64,000 bases of DNA from Gonocerus acuteangulatus (GCA_946811695.1 OX328131.1:7733826-7797825); one strand, 5' to 3'; shown: positions 43,069-54,213, counted from the stretch's first letter. Program-made: numbers and translations. The notes: generated by a model from the sequence alone, not told the origin.

Positions 43069-45747
43069 TTTAAGAAGCTAGGCAGTTTGAATTCAGACGT
43101 CAGAGCGACTTACCGGTGATCATCCAGTGTAACCGATAAGGGAGGGTGAATTCAGACGCCAGAGCGTCTGACCGATTAGCGTCCAGAGTTAGCTTTTAAC
43201 AAGAACGAATTCAGACGTCAGAGCGACTTACTGGTGATCATACAGTGTAACCGATAAGGGAGGGTGAATTCAGACGCCAGAGCGTCTGACCGATTAGCGT
43301 CCAGAGTTAGCTGTTAACAAGAATGACCTCAGACGTCAAAGCGACTTACCGGTGATCATATAGTGTAATCGAGAAGGGAGGGTGAATTCAGACGCCAGAG
43401 CGTCTGGCCGATTAGCGTCCACAGTTAGCTGTTAACAAGAATGAATTCAGGACGTCAGTGCTTCTGACCGATTAGCGTCCAGAGTTAGCTGTTATCAAGA
43501 ATGTATTCAGGACGTCACAGCTTCTGACCGATTAGCGTCCAGAGTTAGCTGTTAACAAGAATGAATTCAGGGCGTCAGAGCTTCTGACCGATTAGCGTCC
43601 AGAGTTAGCTGTAAACAAGAATGAATTCAGGACGTCACAGCTTCTGACCTATTAGCGTCCAGAGTTAGCTGTTAACAAGAATGAATTCAGGGCGTCAGAG
43701 CTTCTGACCGATTAGCGTCCAGAGTTAGCTGTTATCAAGAATGAATTCAGGATGTCAGAGCTTCTGACCGATTAGCGTCCAGAGTTAGCTGTTATCAAGA
43801 ATGAATTCAGGACGTCAGTGCTTCTGACCTATTAGCGTCCAGAGTTAGCTTTTAACAAGAATGAATTCAGGATGTCAGAGCTTCTGACCGATTAGCGTCC
43901 AGAGTTAGCTGTTAACAAGAATGAATTCAGGACGTCAGAGCTTCTGACCGATTAGCGTCCAGAGTTAGCTGTTAACAAGAATGAATTCAGGACGTCAGTG
44001 CTTCTGACCGATTAGCGTCCAGAGTTAGCTGTTAACAAGAATGAATTCAGGACGTCACAGCTTCTGACCGATTAGCGTCCAGAGTTAGCTGTTAACAAGA
44101 ATGAATTCAGGACGTCAGTGCTTCTGACCGATTAGCGTCCAGCGTTAGCTGTTACCAAGAATGAATTCAGACGCCAGAGCGTCTGGCCGATTAGCGTCCA
44201 CAGTTAGCTGTTATCAAGAATGAATTCAGGACGTCAGATCTTCTGACCGATTAGCGTCAAGAGTTAGCTGTTATCAAGAATGTATTCAGGACGTCACAGC
44301 TTCTGACCGATTAGCGTCCAGAGTTAGCTGTTAACAAGAATGAATTCAGGGCGTCAGAGCTTCTGACCGATTAGCGTCCAGAGTTAGCTGTAAACAAGAA
44401 TGAATTCAGGACGTCACAGCTTCTGACCGATTAGCGTCCAGAGTTAGCTGTTAACAAGAATGAATTCAGGGCGTCAGAGCTTCTGACCGATTAGCGTCCA
44501 GAGTTAGCTGTTATCAAGAATGAATTCAGGATGTCAGAGCTTCTGACCGATTAGCGTCCAGAGTTAGCTGTTATCAAGAATGAATTCAGGACGTAAGTGC
44601 TTCTGACCTATTAGCGTCCAGAGTTAGCTTTTAACAAGAATGAATTCAGGATGTCAGAGCTTCTGACCGATTAGCGTCCAGAGTTAGCTGTTAACAAGAA
44701 TGAATTCAGGACGTCAGAGCTTCTGACCGATTAGCGTCCAGAGTTAGCTGTTAACAAGAATGAATTCAGGACGTCAGTGCTTCTGACCGATTAGCGTCCA
44801 GAGTTAGCTGTTAACAAGAATGAATTCAGGACGTCACAGCTTCTGACCGATTAGCGTCCAGAGTTAGCTGTTAACAAGAATGAATTCAGGACGTCAGTGC
44901 TTCTGACCGATTAGCGTCCAGCGTTAGCTGTTACCAAGAATGAATTCAGGACGTCAGAGCTTCTGACCAATTAGCGTCCAGAGTTAGCTGTTATCAAGAA
45001 TGAATTCAGGACGTCAGAGCTTCTGACCGATTAGCGTGCAGAGTTAGCTGTTAACAAGAATGAATTCAGGACGTCAGAGCTTCTGACCGATTAGCGTCCA
45101 GAGTTAGCTGTTAACAAGAATGAATTCAGGGCGTCAGAGCTTCTGACCGATTAGCGTCCAGAGTTAGCTGTTAACAAGAATGAATTCAGGACGTCAGTGC
45201 TTCTGACCGATTAGCGTCCAGAGTTAGCTGTTAACAAGAATGAATTCAGGACGTCAGTGCTTCTGACCGATTAGCGTCCAGAGTTAGCTGTAAACAAGAA
45301 TGAATTCAGGACGTCAGTGCTTCTGACCGATTAGCGTCCAGAGTTAGCTGTTAACAAGAATGAATTCAGGACGTCAGTGCTTCTGACCGATTAGCGTCCA
45401 GAGTTAGCTGTTAACAAGAATGAATTCAGGACGTCAGAGCTTCTGACCGATTAGCGTCCAGAGTTAGCTGTTATCAAGAATGAATTCAGGACGTCAGTGC
45501 TTCTGACCGATTAGCGTCCAGAGTTAGCTGTTAACAAGAATGAATTCAGGACGTCAGAGCTTCTGACCGATTAGCGTCCAGAGTTAGCTGTTATCAAGAA
45601 TGAATTCAGGACGTCTGAGCTTCTGACCGATTAGCGTCCAGAGTTAGCTGTTAACAAGAATGAATTCAGGACGTCAGAGCTTCTGCCCGATCAGCGTCCA
45701 GAGTTAGCTGTTAACAAGAATGAATTCAGGACGTCAGTGCTTCTGAC
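43069..45747. repeat. 60-bp satellite, ~44 copies, with a 13-unit higher-order repeat
   Basis: The unit includes GAATTCAGGACGTCAGAGCT and GATTAGCGTCCAGAGTTAGC. The first part (43069-43440) is organised as ~121-bp dimers with the hairpin CAGACGCCAGAGCGTCTG; the rest are 60-bp monomers. A 13-unit block starting near 43395 is repeated from about 44172 (offset 779 bp): the order of variants (ATGTATTC, GGCGTCAG, GTAAACAAG, GATGTCAG, CTTTTAACAAG, GCGTTAGCTGTTACC) is the same in both. No coding. Confidence 0.93.
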
Positions 45748-45990
45748 TATCTCCCAGCATTTGTAGAGTGATATTAATGGATCTTGAAGCATCTCATGGT
45801 CTATCTATTTCCTAACGGAAGGTCTATTTCTGGATCCTCTCTTTATTGAAAATATTCTCATCCTAGCTGTTCGTATTGTCCATCAAATTTAATCACCAAA
45901 CTACAGAAGAAGTAGTACTTCCGAGCTGGCACTGATAAAGTAGGAAGTCTTTATTTTTATATTTTGGAATCAGAAAAGTTTTTTTTAATC
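45748..45990. other. Stretch without recognisable genes
   Basis: No structure recognised between the satellite and the next hammerhead element. Confidence 0.4.
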
Positions 45991-46001
45991 TGTACCTGAT
46001 C

Positions 46002-46631
46002 TCGTAGAAGGTAGAAATTAATGTCTCTCCACTGTTTTTCAAAGTATTTATTAGCAAAAGCTTTTCGAGAACATGGTTCTCATCGTCAGTGCATCTACAA
46101 TTTTCACAAAAACACGCATATATTAATTACAGAAATATTTATAAGTATTCTTATTACTAAAGCTATGACAAATAATGTTACCTATTACTCCACCGGTAGT
46201 ACTGCTAACAGCTTCTCCGAACAGGTGTGAGGTAATGAGACTATTCCGGGTGAGCAGAGTATATATATTGACGTTGGATATTGGAGATCACAAGAATCAA
46301 GGTTGTTGAACCAGAGACCACTGAACTTTCTGTTGGAGACAGTGTATGGGGAAGGATTATGTCGGGTTATTTGATGTCATGTGTGTGAAGGGGTAGTCAG
46401 TCTGAAGGTGTCAGAGTAAGGGATGACGGGTCTGTCAGGTGGTGGGTCCGAGGGATGGCGTCTTTTGTTGGGATATGAAAATTTTCCTAAGGTCTGATGT
46501 TGGGAAGTTTATTTGTTCGTAGTTCTCGAAAAGCTTTTGCTAATAAATACTTTGAAAAACAGTGGAGAGACATTAATTTCTACCTTCTACGAAATCGAGA
46601 ACTCCACAAATAACGCTGCATACATCACAGA
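46002..46631. mobile_element. Penelope-type palindromic element with hammerhead and 11-bp target duplication
   Basis: Flanked by TGTACCTGATC at 45991-46001 and 46632-46642. The ends are inverted copies of about 75-80 bp (46002-46076 and 46516-46605) containing ATTAATGTCTCTCCACTG and AAAGCTTTTCGAGAAC. The left end carries a complete minus-strand hammerhead motif, the right end a truncated one. The middle is non-coding. Inverted terminal repeats with hammerheads and direct duplications are what is known of Penelope-like insertions; no RT or GIY-YIG is present, so this is a non-autonomous or internally deleted copy. Confidence 0.72.
46054..46092 (-). ncRNA. Hammerhead ribozyme motif
   Basis: Minus strand: stem I GCA; core CTGACGA (complement of 46083-46089); extra T; stem II GAGAAC / GTTCTC with a CAT loop, perfect 6 bp; GAA; palindromic AAGCTT; T; stem I partner TGC. 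The 6-nt palindrome would form a 6-bp intermolecular stem III in a dimer. Confidence 0.7.
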
Positions 46632-46642
46632 TGTACCTGATC

Positions 46643-47306
46643 GTTGTATGCACCGTAATAATGTGTTTTGTTCCACGTACTAGACGCAATGATGATGCAG
46701 CTGTGACACTGACTCACAAATTAAGCATGTAAATAAAATAGGCTGAAATGTTTTGACCTAAGACTCGCACCCTTAAGCCGTCGACTTATCAAGTCGACCC
46801 TTCCTGTAGGGATATTTCTAGAAGATGTTTCCCTACAACTAGGAAACTTCTAAACGAGATATAAATTGCTAATTCCCTTGTAAAGTCTTTGCAACTTCGT
46901 ACTACAACTGAAACCTTGTTGCGGGACTTAAGACACCACAATGGAAATTCCTTTCTAGACATACTTACGTCAGAACTTTCATGGATCCTTTTAATTAAGT
47001 AATATGTAGTCCGTAATATAAATTTAACTTTATGAAAAATTAATTTTAATACCCATTAGAATTTATGTAGATTATTTTATAATGCTGATGCTAAGAGAAA
47101 GGGTAGGAAAGAGGAAGCAGAACTTATAAGAGATTGGGAACCTAGAATATGGCTTTGGATTTGTCAGGATTCTACGGTAGGTCAAGCCAAATTGATAGCA
47201 GCTAACGTATTCCAAATTAATTTGGTTCCTAGATAAGTCACGGTGAGCTGTTTCATTTCTCTGGTGCAAGAGCTTGAGCGAATCCTGCCAAAGTAGAGTT
47301 CGAAAC
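46643..47306. other. Stretch without recognisable genes
   Basis: No coding or repeat structure recognised. Confidence 0.4.
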
Positions 47307-47319
47307 TATGAATCAGATG

Positions 47320-47713
47320 TGAAGATGGAGATAGTTAGCCGTTGCAGAGATACGAAGACAATATATAGTTGGGATTCGGCTAGGAGAAAAACGTCAGACT
47401 TTCAGGAAGAGATCTGTATTTGGACGTTTCGGCTTCACATTGGCAGCCTTCTTCAGCACTAGAGAATGCCTAGGGGGGGGGGAAGGGAGGAAGACCTCGG
47501 GAACAACTTAGGTAACCATGGTTGAATGTATACATACATTCAACCATGGTTACCTAAGTTGTTCCCGAGGTCTTCCTCCCTTCCCCCTCCCCCTAGGCAT
47601 TCTCTAGTGCTGAAGAAGGCTGCCAATGTGAAGCCGAAACGTCCAAATACAGATCTCTTCCTGAAAGTCTGACGTTTTTCTCCTAGCCGAATCCCAACTA
47701 TATATTGTCTTCG
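47320..47713. mobile_element. Head-to-head hammerhead element, near-perfect palindrome with 13-bp target duplication
   Basis: Flanked by TATGAATCAGATG at 47307-47319 and 47714-47726. From 47350 to 47716 the sequence is an almost perfect inverted repeat (arms ~183 bp, centre near 47533 at TGTATACATACA); a 30-bp single-copy extension (47320-47349) lies at one end. Each arm has a hammerhead motif (47423-47462 minus, 47604-47646 plus). Head-to-head terminal repeats with a short one-sided extension are known from Penelope-like elements. Confidence 0.82.
47604..47646 (+). ncRNA. Hammerhead ribozyme motif (mirror copy at 47423-47462, minus strand)
   Basis: Core CTGAAGA (47610-47616), extra A, stem II GGCT (47618-47621) with AGCC (47632-47635) around a longer loop, GAA (47636-47638), palindromic ACGT, C. 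Stem I is weak (GTG against CAA, two pairs). The mirror copy is identical. Convergent transcription across the palindrome would yield the ribozyme from both strands. Confidence 0.55.
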
Positions 47714-47726
47714 TATGAATCAGATG

Positions 47727-48114
47727 AATTTCTAACGCCATAAGCAGACCCCCTGTTTGTAATTTTCAGCCTAACGTTTTAATCTTCTTGAATATATTCT
47801 ATATTGGCAGGAGAACAATAACAGGTAACACAATTTTGTGATTCGGAGTTACACAAAAGAAGATAATTTCCTTTCTTACAATTCAAACGATAAACTTACT
47901 TACATACTTCATGGCATGTTTATCGATTGTGGTAGCTGTACTAAGTTTTTAGAGTTTATAAAGAATCCTATTAATATTCCATTCTTGTTTATGACGTATA
48001 ACTAAATGATGGTTTTCGTGTTAGAACCACCATGTACTTCAGGCAGGATTTTAATATCTTGGACTGCTGTATAGTTCAGACAAATCTGATTTTAGTGCCA
48101 AAAAAATAATATTA
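47727..48114. other. Stretch without recognisable genes
   Basis: No coding or repeat structure recognised. Confidence 0.4.
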
Positions 48115-48124
48115 AGAATGGTTC

Positions 48125-48294
48125 GGGGTCTCCCGGTGGTCTAGTGGTTAACGCCTAGAATTCTCGTTTAGGAGGTTCGATTCCCACCTGCAGCAGGAAT
48201 TTTTTCATCTCACACCCCCGGTTGAGAAAATTCCCCACTGCGCCATGGATGACGGCAATAATTACCCAGACGTCGGTGCGCTATAAAAAAAAAA
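48125..48294 (+). mobile_element. tRNA-derived SINE (Glu-like head)
   Basis: Begins GGGTCTCCCGGTGGTCTAGT, with B box GGTTCGATTCCCACC and a body resembling the SINE at 33244-33454 (AATTTTTTCATCTCACACCC, then GACGGCAATAATTACC) and an A tail. Flanks AGAATGGTTC and AGAAGGGTTC form a probable 10-bp target duplication with one mismatch. Confidence 0.78.
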
Positions 48295-48304
48295 GAAGGG
48301 TTCA

Positions 48305-49249
48305 GCTGAATTTCCCACGTAAGATTTGTACAGAAAATATATAGAAATTTAGGAAAATGTTTATAATTAAGAAGAGAAAAGAGTAAATCCTCACTCCCAA
48401 ATCTGAAGCATGATTTAGGTACTTGAAGTTTAATCCTACTTAAGCCCCACTCGTAGAATACTTCACTTGGCGATAAAGTGAACGATGACGAAGAACGAAC
48501 AAAGGCTGTTAATGAACGCTACGTTCGTGAACTTCATCTTATGTTATTCAGCCTCCATGCTTGAACATTTCAGAAAGATTTGGAATTGCTTAATACTTAG
48601 AAGAGACATCAAGCGTATGTAAATTTTATAAAGTAATCTTCTTCAGAAAACTAATCGGCTTTTACCGCTCCCAACAATATAGACCTTTGTTCGATGCTCT
48701 TGGATGGTACAATTATTTATTTTTTTCTCAAGCAGCAATTTCTTTGGTTAAGGGAAATAAAAATAGGTGGTGTTCATACGTGAAAACTTTGGAGTGCTAT
48801 TTTAAATAGGACTCTGAATATATTGCCTCACAGGTGAGTATGAAGAACGACGTTAACTTGGAAATCCACAGTCTATTTTAGCATTCAAAGACACCAAAAG
48901 AGCCGAGTAGTAAAAGGTTTCATATTTCTGAAATTAGGGCGGTGACATTTAAGAATTGGTGGCGTATGGTTAAATGGTCTGTTTTACAGCCAGAAAGGCA
49001 TCACAAGCTATTCATAATGGCCTTCTTTCTTTTCTCATTTAATGACTATGGTGCTGAATAAAATAGTTCACTTTTACAAAACATAAATCACGAAAGTAAC
49101 GGTAATTCAAACTTGTAATTTTATGTCTGTTTACATATATATATATATATATATACTTATCTTCTGAGTTTCCTTTCTACTATGTCAGATGTTCCTGTCT
49201 GTGCCTTTTCCAGGTCATTCTTTACTTCTTCCATCCATTACCCATTATA
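48305..49249. other. Stretch without recognisable genes
   Basis: AT-rich; a short (TA)n at 49133-49154. No coding seen. Confidence 0.4.
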
Positions 49250-49981
49250 TTAACCCTAGAATGACACACTTCTAAAAGTCAACCTTATCCGACTCACTGG
49301 GGTGTGGTACACCCCAACATATAAATTGATGTAAAATATAAGTGATAAGACCTGCCATGCTTATAATGTATTTTAAAACATCTAAGTAGTCTAGGAAACA
49401 AAAATAAATCATTTCATAATGGATTATGTTCAGATGTATTTCAAAAAATCTCGATAATGTAAAATTTAACGATCCAACAAGCTGTAAAATACAAAAAAAA
49501 AACAATTTTCTTCCTAAATAACAACATAATTTGTATGGCTCTTAAACTCATAAAAATATTGAGTAAAAGATCCATAAAAGGTGGCAGAAAAGCCATTTTT
49601 TGAATTATATAGTAATAAAATACATAGTGGTGGCCCTGAAGGGACCTCTGTCACTCACTGCACTGCAGACATATTGCTGGCCTGTACTCGTTGCAAATAG
49701 CTCTCTTTCATTGCAGACATGTAAATTTCGTCTTTCTCTCCTTAACCCTTTCACAAAACGAACTCCTTGCCTCTAAAGCCCAACAATTGCTTATCACAAG
49801 AACCATTTCAAAAGGGGTATAATATTTTTCAAAATTGTTCATAACAATTTCCCATATGTCTCTAATAGGTGACATTTTGTCATTATCCTTCCTCTTTTGT
49901 CTTGACAGTTTCTCCAGCAGTAGTAGAGGAAGCTAAACCTATTCATGGGCATGACGATTCGAAATAAAGGATGGCCTATTT

Positions 49982-50176
49982 TTATATTGGAAACTCTTCT
50001 AATGAGACTTTACAGGATTTATTCTCTCCTGAAATATATAACAATCCAATAATTGTCCGGATTTCTACCTCATCAGTATCTTTTTTATATGTCTGAACAG
50101 AATTGATCGCGTCCCGCCTTCTAAGAATTTCATCGATTGTACACTTAGTTATTTCACAGATAATATCTGGTGACAA
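49982..50176 (-). pseudogene. piggyBac transposase fragment
   Basis: The frame reads IICEITKCTIDEILRRRDAI and then EVEIRTIIGLLYISGENKS, matching the conserved N-terminal segment of piggyBac transposases (..EIKA.IGLLYLSG..KS). No catalytic Asp triad is visible; the rest of the gene is lost or scrambled by indels. Confidence 0.75.
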
Positions 50177-50296
50177 TAACAGGTACCTCCCTCCGAATGG
50201 TTGGAAATATCCTTAGCTGACCCCTTAGGCCCGAGTAAATGTCTTACTATATTATTTTGTTTGTTCTGCCGCTTCTCGTAGGCTGTCGAACAGTTA

Positions 50297-50415
50297 CACT
50301 AACGACACACTGGGGTGTGAGATACCCACAACACATCCTCAAACGACACACTGGGGTGTGAGATACCCACAACACATCCTCAAACGACACACTGGGGTGT
50401 GAGATACCCCAAGAG
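50297..50415. repeat. 41-bp tandem repeat (3 copies) with TIR-like motif
   Basis: The unit starts ACGACACACTGGGGTGTGAG; its first part equals the subterminal sequence of the right piggyBac end (CGACACACTGGGGTGTC...). Internal amplification of a terminal motif. Confidence 0.85.
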
Positions 50416-50477
50416 TAGTTCAGATTACTAAAAGTAGCAAAAAAAGGTTGTCACATGGGAGATAATGATTAGAATCG

Positions 50478-51160
50478 ATTATGAAATGAAATGAATGAAT
50501 GAATGAATGAAAAAAAACTTTATTCTGGGACTTCGTCCCATAAGAATAAAAATAAATACAAAATAAACAAAAAATAAATTTAACCTAAAAATATAAATAT
50601 GAATAAAGAAAAACAAAAGTATAAAGGAACAAAACAAACAAAGCAACTAATACAAATATTATATGTGAAGCCTTAAATAATAAAATGAAATATAAGTAAA
50701 TATGTACATTCATTGGAATGGGGCAATGATGATACAATGTTCAGAGGGGGATGGGGATAAAATTAAAGAGTTTAAATAAACAAATAAATATTAAAAAGTT
50801 GAATAAATATTAAAGGAATGGGGGCCATAAAAAGATATAAACTAGGAAAAATGCATAAACACGAGAAAAAAACAGCAATATAATTTACAAAGGTAATCAG
50901 GTCTTTCTGGTGGTGAAATTTTAAGAAGCGTCTTCCTGGGAGGATAGGAGAAAAGCAAAGAGGCGGGATTTAAAGACAGGTAAGGAAGGAGAGTGTCGAA
51001 TGGAAAGAGGGATAGAGTTCCAGAAGGAGGAGGCTCGGGAGATGAAGGAACGGTCGAAGAAGGCTGTTTTATGAGTGGGAGGATAGAGATCGGAGGGACG
51101 GGAGCGATTATGTTATGCATGAAGGTTATTTACATGGCGGGATTTGGCTATAGAGCTACA
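50478..51160 (-). pseudogene. CR1/L2-like retrotransposon 3' end nested in piggyBac
   Basis: Minus strand from about 51060: RSFISRASSFWNSIPLSIRH, then SLPVFKSRLFAFLLSS, the typical C-terminal ending of CR1/L2 ORF2 proteins. After a 3' UTR it ends with a hairpin (GGGACGAAGTCCC), AATAAAG and a (TTCA)n run (seen as GAATGAATGAATGAATGA at 50486-50506), the normal 3' terminus of this group. Confidence 0.7.
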
Positions 51161-51231
51161 CACGTAGGAATTAATAGATATTTAAACATTCCTGGGGTGT
51201 GTGACACCCCAGTGTGTCGTTCTAGGGTTAA

Positions 51232-52355
51232 GATAAAATGGACAAATACCGATTACGATGTACTTAATTCGGCGTGTCATTATTCTAATTTTATCTTTCT
51301 TTTCTTTCTTTTTTATTGTACTCCTTATCTATATTTTTATTCTATCAGTTTATAAAAAACAATAAGTAATAAGAATAACTGTACAAAAATAATGCGTGTG
51401 ATTATAAAGAAGTTATATCATGATGGAGCATACAAAAAATAAAATTCCACAATGTGGGGCCACTGAATTGGAGAAAACAAAAAAAAAATGATAATAAAAT
51501 ACAACCCTCTGTGTTTTAAAATTGCCAAAGGCAAAATAATTGAAGTTAAAAGAAGACAAGGAGATTGGAGAATGGAATTGAAACGAGATCTGTGGCTGAG
51601 AGATCCAATAGCTCGTTGGATCGAGCTGACGTCAAGCTGTCTGTAGGACCAACCAGGTCTGGATGGAAATAAAGCTGACAAGTCATGCAATACTCGTGTA
51701 ACGTTTTAATTTATTTCTTATAAACTTTTTAAATCATTTACAAATATATAGGGTTATAATTACACAACAGACTAAAAAAATAAACCACTATAATTTTTAA
51801 TGGAGGAATTATAATAACAATAAGTGTATTCATTTAATAACACAAACGGAAACTATATTGGTAAATATAATCCATTATTAAAATGACTAGCAGTTATTGC
51901 TCCCCAACTGTTTAAAACATTAAGTCATACGACGTTTCGGACCTGACATAGGTTTCGTTTTGGATATTCACTTGTAAAAAGATAAAAATTTTAAATTTCA
52001 GTCATAACATTTATTATGTTGGTACACTCGCAGGCTTACCTTCAGTGTGAATTTGACTTGTCCACTGAACAAAACCTATGAAAACGCGACCTCCATTTTT
52101 GATCGCCGAGAGCAGACGCTTGTTACAACATGAGGAACCAAATAGTTTTAAAAAAAAATACTAAATTATTTTCAAAACATTTCCAATCTCACCAGAGGTA
52201 AGGATGTTATGAAAATCTGCTAAGATGTTGCAAATCCGGCGATTTGTTTGGTATATTCCACTTAAAATTTATTTATTTATTAATATGTCACAACGAGGCG
52301 ATATGCTATATTCCTGGCGAGCTGTTATATTCCACTTAAAAGCCACACTAAATTG

Positions 52356-52360
<5 letters not shown>
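51232..52360. other. Stretch without recognisable genes
   Basis: AT-rich. A degenerate ACGACGTTTCGGACCTGACA motif at about 51929 resembles the minus-strand hammerhead flank but lacks the core. No coding seen. Confidence 0.4.

Positions 52361-52411
<51 letters not shown>
52361..52411. repeat. (TA)n microsatellite
   Basis: Pure TA dinucleotides; open frames reading YIYIYI on both strands are artefacts. Confidence 0.95.
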
Positions 52412-52417
<6 letters not shown>

Positions 52418-52964
52418 GATTATTGAGGAGTGACGTGTTTACCCCAATCGATGAGCCGGACACAGGGAGTGCCGGACCGTGTGTAGAATTAGACAGAGAC
52501 TATTATGATGAGACTATCCTGAATTAGTAAGGAGCATCATTCTAATAATCTGTCTAATAGCCACCCATATGGAGTTGCCAGACTCTTTAGGATAATTAGT
52601 TCATAGTCACTATTATTGGCCGAGTAATCAACTATTTTTTTAAATATTTTTGGAGATATAATGCAATATAGTTTCGAATTTTTGGGAAGATTGGGATCGG
52701 TAAAGATGCAAACTATTGATTTCAGCTACTTCATTTATTATTTAATTATACAATAAGATATTTTTTCTGAATGATCTCACCTCAATTAATTAATTTAAGG
52801 GTAAACAAAAAAAAATAACCGTTTTATTTAGAGAGCGTTTGGCGGTTTCCTGCCGCAATGTAAGGAATCGATAATCGATTAATTATTAGTTCCACCGATC
52901 AGCTGATAGTGTACGCACGTGTGCAGCAGATCCAACAGGTTTCCTTCGAACATGTTTATACACA
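52412..52964. other. Stretch without recognisable genes
   Basis: AT-rich, no recognisable coding or repeat. Confidence 0.4.
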
Positions 52965-53217
52965 TCTTCAATACAAATGCTAAATATCGAATGTGAAAAT
53001 CACCACTTTCCTGAGTGAAAATACTTTTATTTATTACTTTGCTTTTGAACAGTCAAATAGTCGGCAGATTCTATCTTTTGACAGTTGTTATTCTATCCCT
53101 TTCACTGTGTGAACTTAGATTCGAGAGTTTACCGTCCATCAGTTCAACAGAAATCAGTAAAGATTTAAAATGAAAAATGCGTTTTTTCACATTCGATACT
53201 TTGCATTTGTATCGACG
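52965..53217. mobile_element. MITE family 'F', copy 3 (most diverged)
   Basis: Same ends and interior as 2677-2928 and 15124-15381 (GAAAATCACCACTTTCCTGA, CACATTCGATACTTTGCATT). Confidence 0.65.
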
Positions 53218-53249
53218 GTATTTACGCCTCACTGTTTAGTAGGTAACTG

Positions 53250-53545
53250 GAAATTAATCTAGAATCTTTTCCTGAGCACGATTTTCCTCTTTTTCAATAA
53301 TCACTTCTGAAGTGTTACAAAAATGTGTAAACACGTGTTGATGGACGTTGTCGCAGGTTTCCAAGAAGTTCCAAAGTGTATTAATCGCATTTGTGGCTCC
53401 CCTAAATGTAAGAAGTCCTTTTGTGATCACTTATTCCTCAGGTTTATCCTCACTTTTGAATTCAATGTTCTCCACTATTGGCTGTAATTCAGCAAAAATG
53501 CTCTCGACAGAAAGGGCTTCAAGGAGTTCGATGACGTCTAAGTTT
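53250..53545 (-). pseudogene. Tigger-like transposase C-terminal fragment
   Basis: Minus strand from 53530: DVIELLEALSVESIFAELQP, an acidic segment, an in-frame TAA, then TFRGATNAINTLWNFLET. This style (acidic stretch then A...TL..FLE) fits the C-terminus of Tigger/jerky-type transposases. The catalytic part is absent, replaced by the minisatellite. Confidence 0.45.
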
Positions 53546-54213
53546 GCAGAAACAGCCGCCGCACAGTGGAGCCAAACAGCAGAAACAGCCGCCGCACAGT
53601 AGGGCCAAACAGCAGAAACAGCCGCTGCACAGTAGGGCCAAACAGCAGAAACAGCCGCCGCACAGTAGGGCCAAACAGCAGAAACAGCCGCCGCACAGTA
53701 GGGCCAAACAGCAGAAACAGCCGCCGCACAGTGGAGCCAAACAGCAGAAACAGCCGCCGCACAGTAGGGCCAAACAGCAGAAACAGCCGCTGCACAGTAG
53801 GGCCAAACAGCAGAAACAGCCGCCGCACAGTAGGGCCAAACAGCAGAAACAGCCGCCGCACAGTAGGGCCAAACAGCAGAAACAGCCGCCGCACAGTAGG
53901 GCCAAACAGCAGAAACAGCCACCGCACAGTAGGGCCAAACAGCAGAAACAGCCGCCGCACAGTAGGGCCAAACAGCCGCCGCAGAGTAGGGCCAAACGAC
54001 ATTTCGCCTTTCAAAAAAGGCTACAGCCGCCGCACAGTAGGGCCAAACAGCAGAAACAGCCGCCGCACAGTGGGGCCAAACAGCAGAAACAGCCGCCGCA
54101 CAGTAGGGCCAAACAGCCGCCGCACAGTAGGGCCAAACAGCCGCCGGCCAGTAGGGCCAAACAGCCGCCGCACAGTAGGGCCAAACAGCCGCCGCACAGT
54201 AGGGCCAAACGAC
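53545..54213. repeat. 33-bp and 24-bp compound minisatellite, ~20 units
   Basis: The first half uses a 33-bp unit (CAGCAGAAACAGCCGCCGCA plus CAGTAGGGCCAAA), the last part a 24-bp unit lacking CAGAAACAG. Both are multiples of three, so several frames are open on both strands (QQKQPPHSRAK, CAAAVSAVWPY); these are artefacts. An interruption at 53990-54030 is a copy of the TIR that follows the array. Confidence 0.92.

Larger units (their letters stand above)
49254..51227 (-). mobile_element. piggyBac-type transposon (1,974 bp, degenerate) with TTAA target sites
   Basis: TTAA at 49250-49253 and 51228-51231. Terminal inverted repeats CCCTAGAATGACACAC at the left and its near complement at the right, both followed by a subterminal palindromic CTGGGGTGTG...CACCCC motif. 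A transposase remnant lies inside (49982-50176), plus three copies of a 41-bp subterminal-like repeat (50297-50415) and a nested CR1/L2 retrotransposon end (50478-51160). Confidence 0.85.

Noticed and set aside
43069..45747. CRISPR-like regular array
   Set aside because: Direct 60-bp repeats without unique spacers, in a eukaryotic repeat context; this is a satellite.
51925..51965. ACGACGTTTCGGACCTGACA, similar to the complement of a hammerhead 3' part
   Set aside because: The CTGANGA core is missing and stem II does not pair; at most a degraded remnant.
52225..52463. Open frames with IYIYIY runs over (TA)n tracts (also at 6521, 15325, 56190, 62886, 63401)
   Set aside because: TA microsatellites read as Ile-Tyr in two frames on both strands; no gene.
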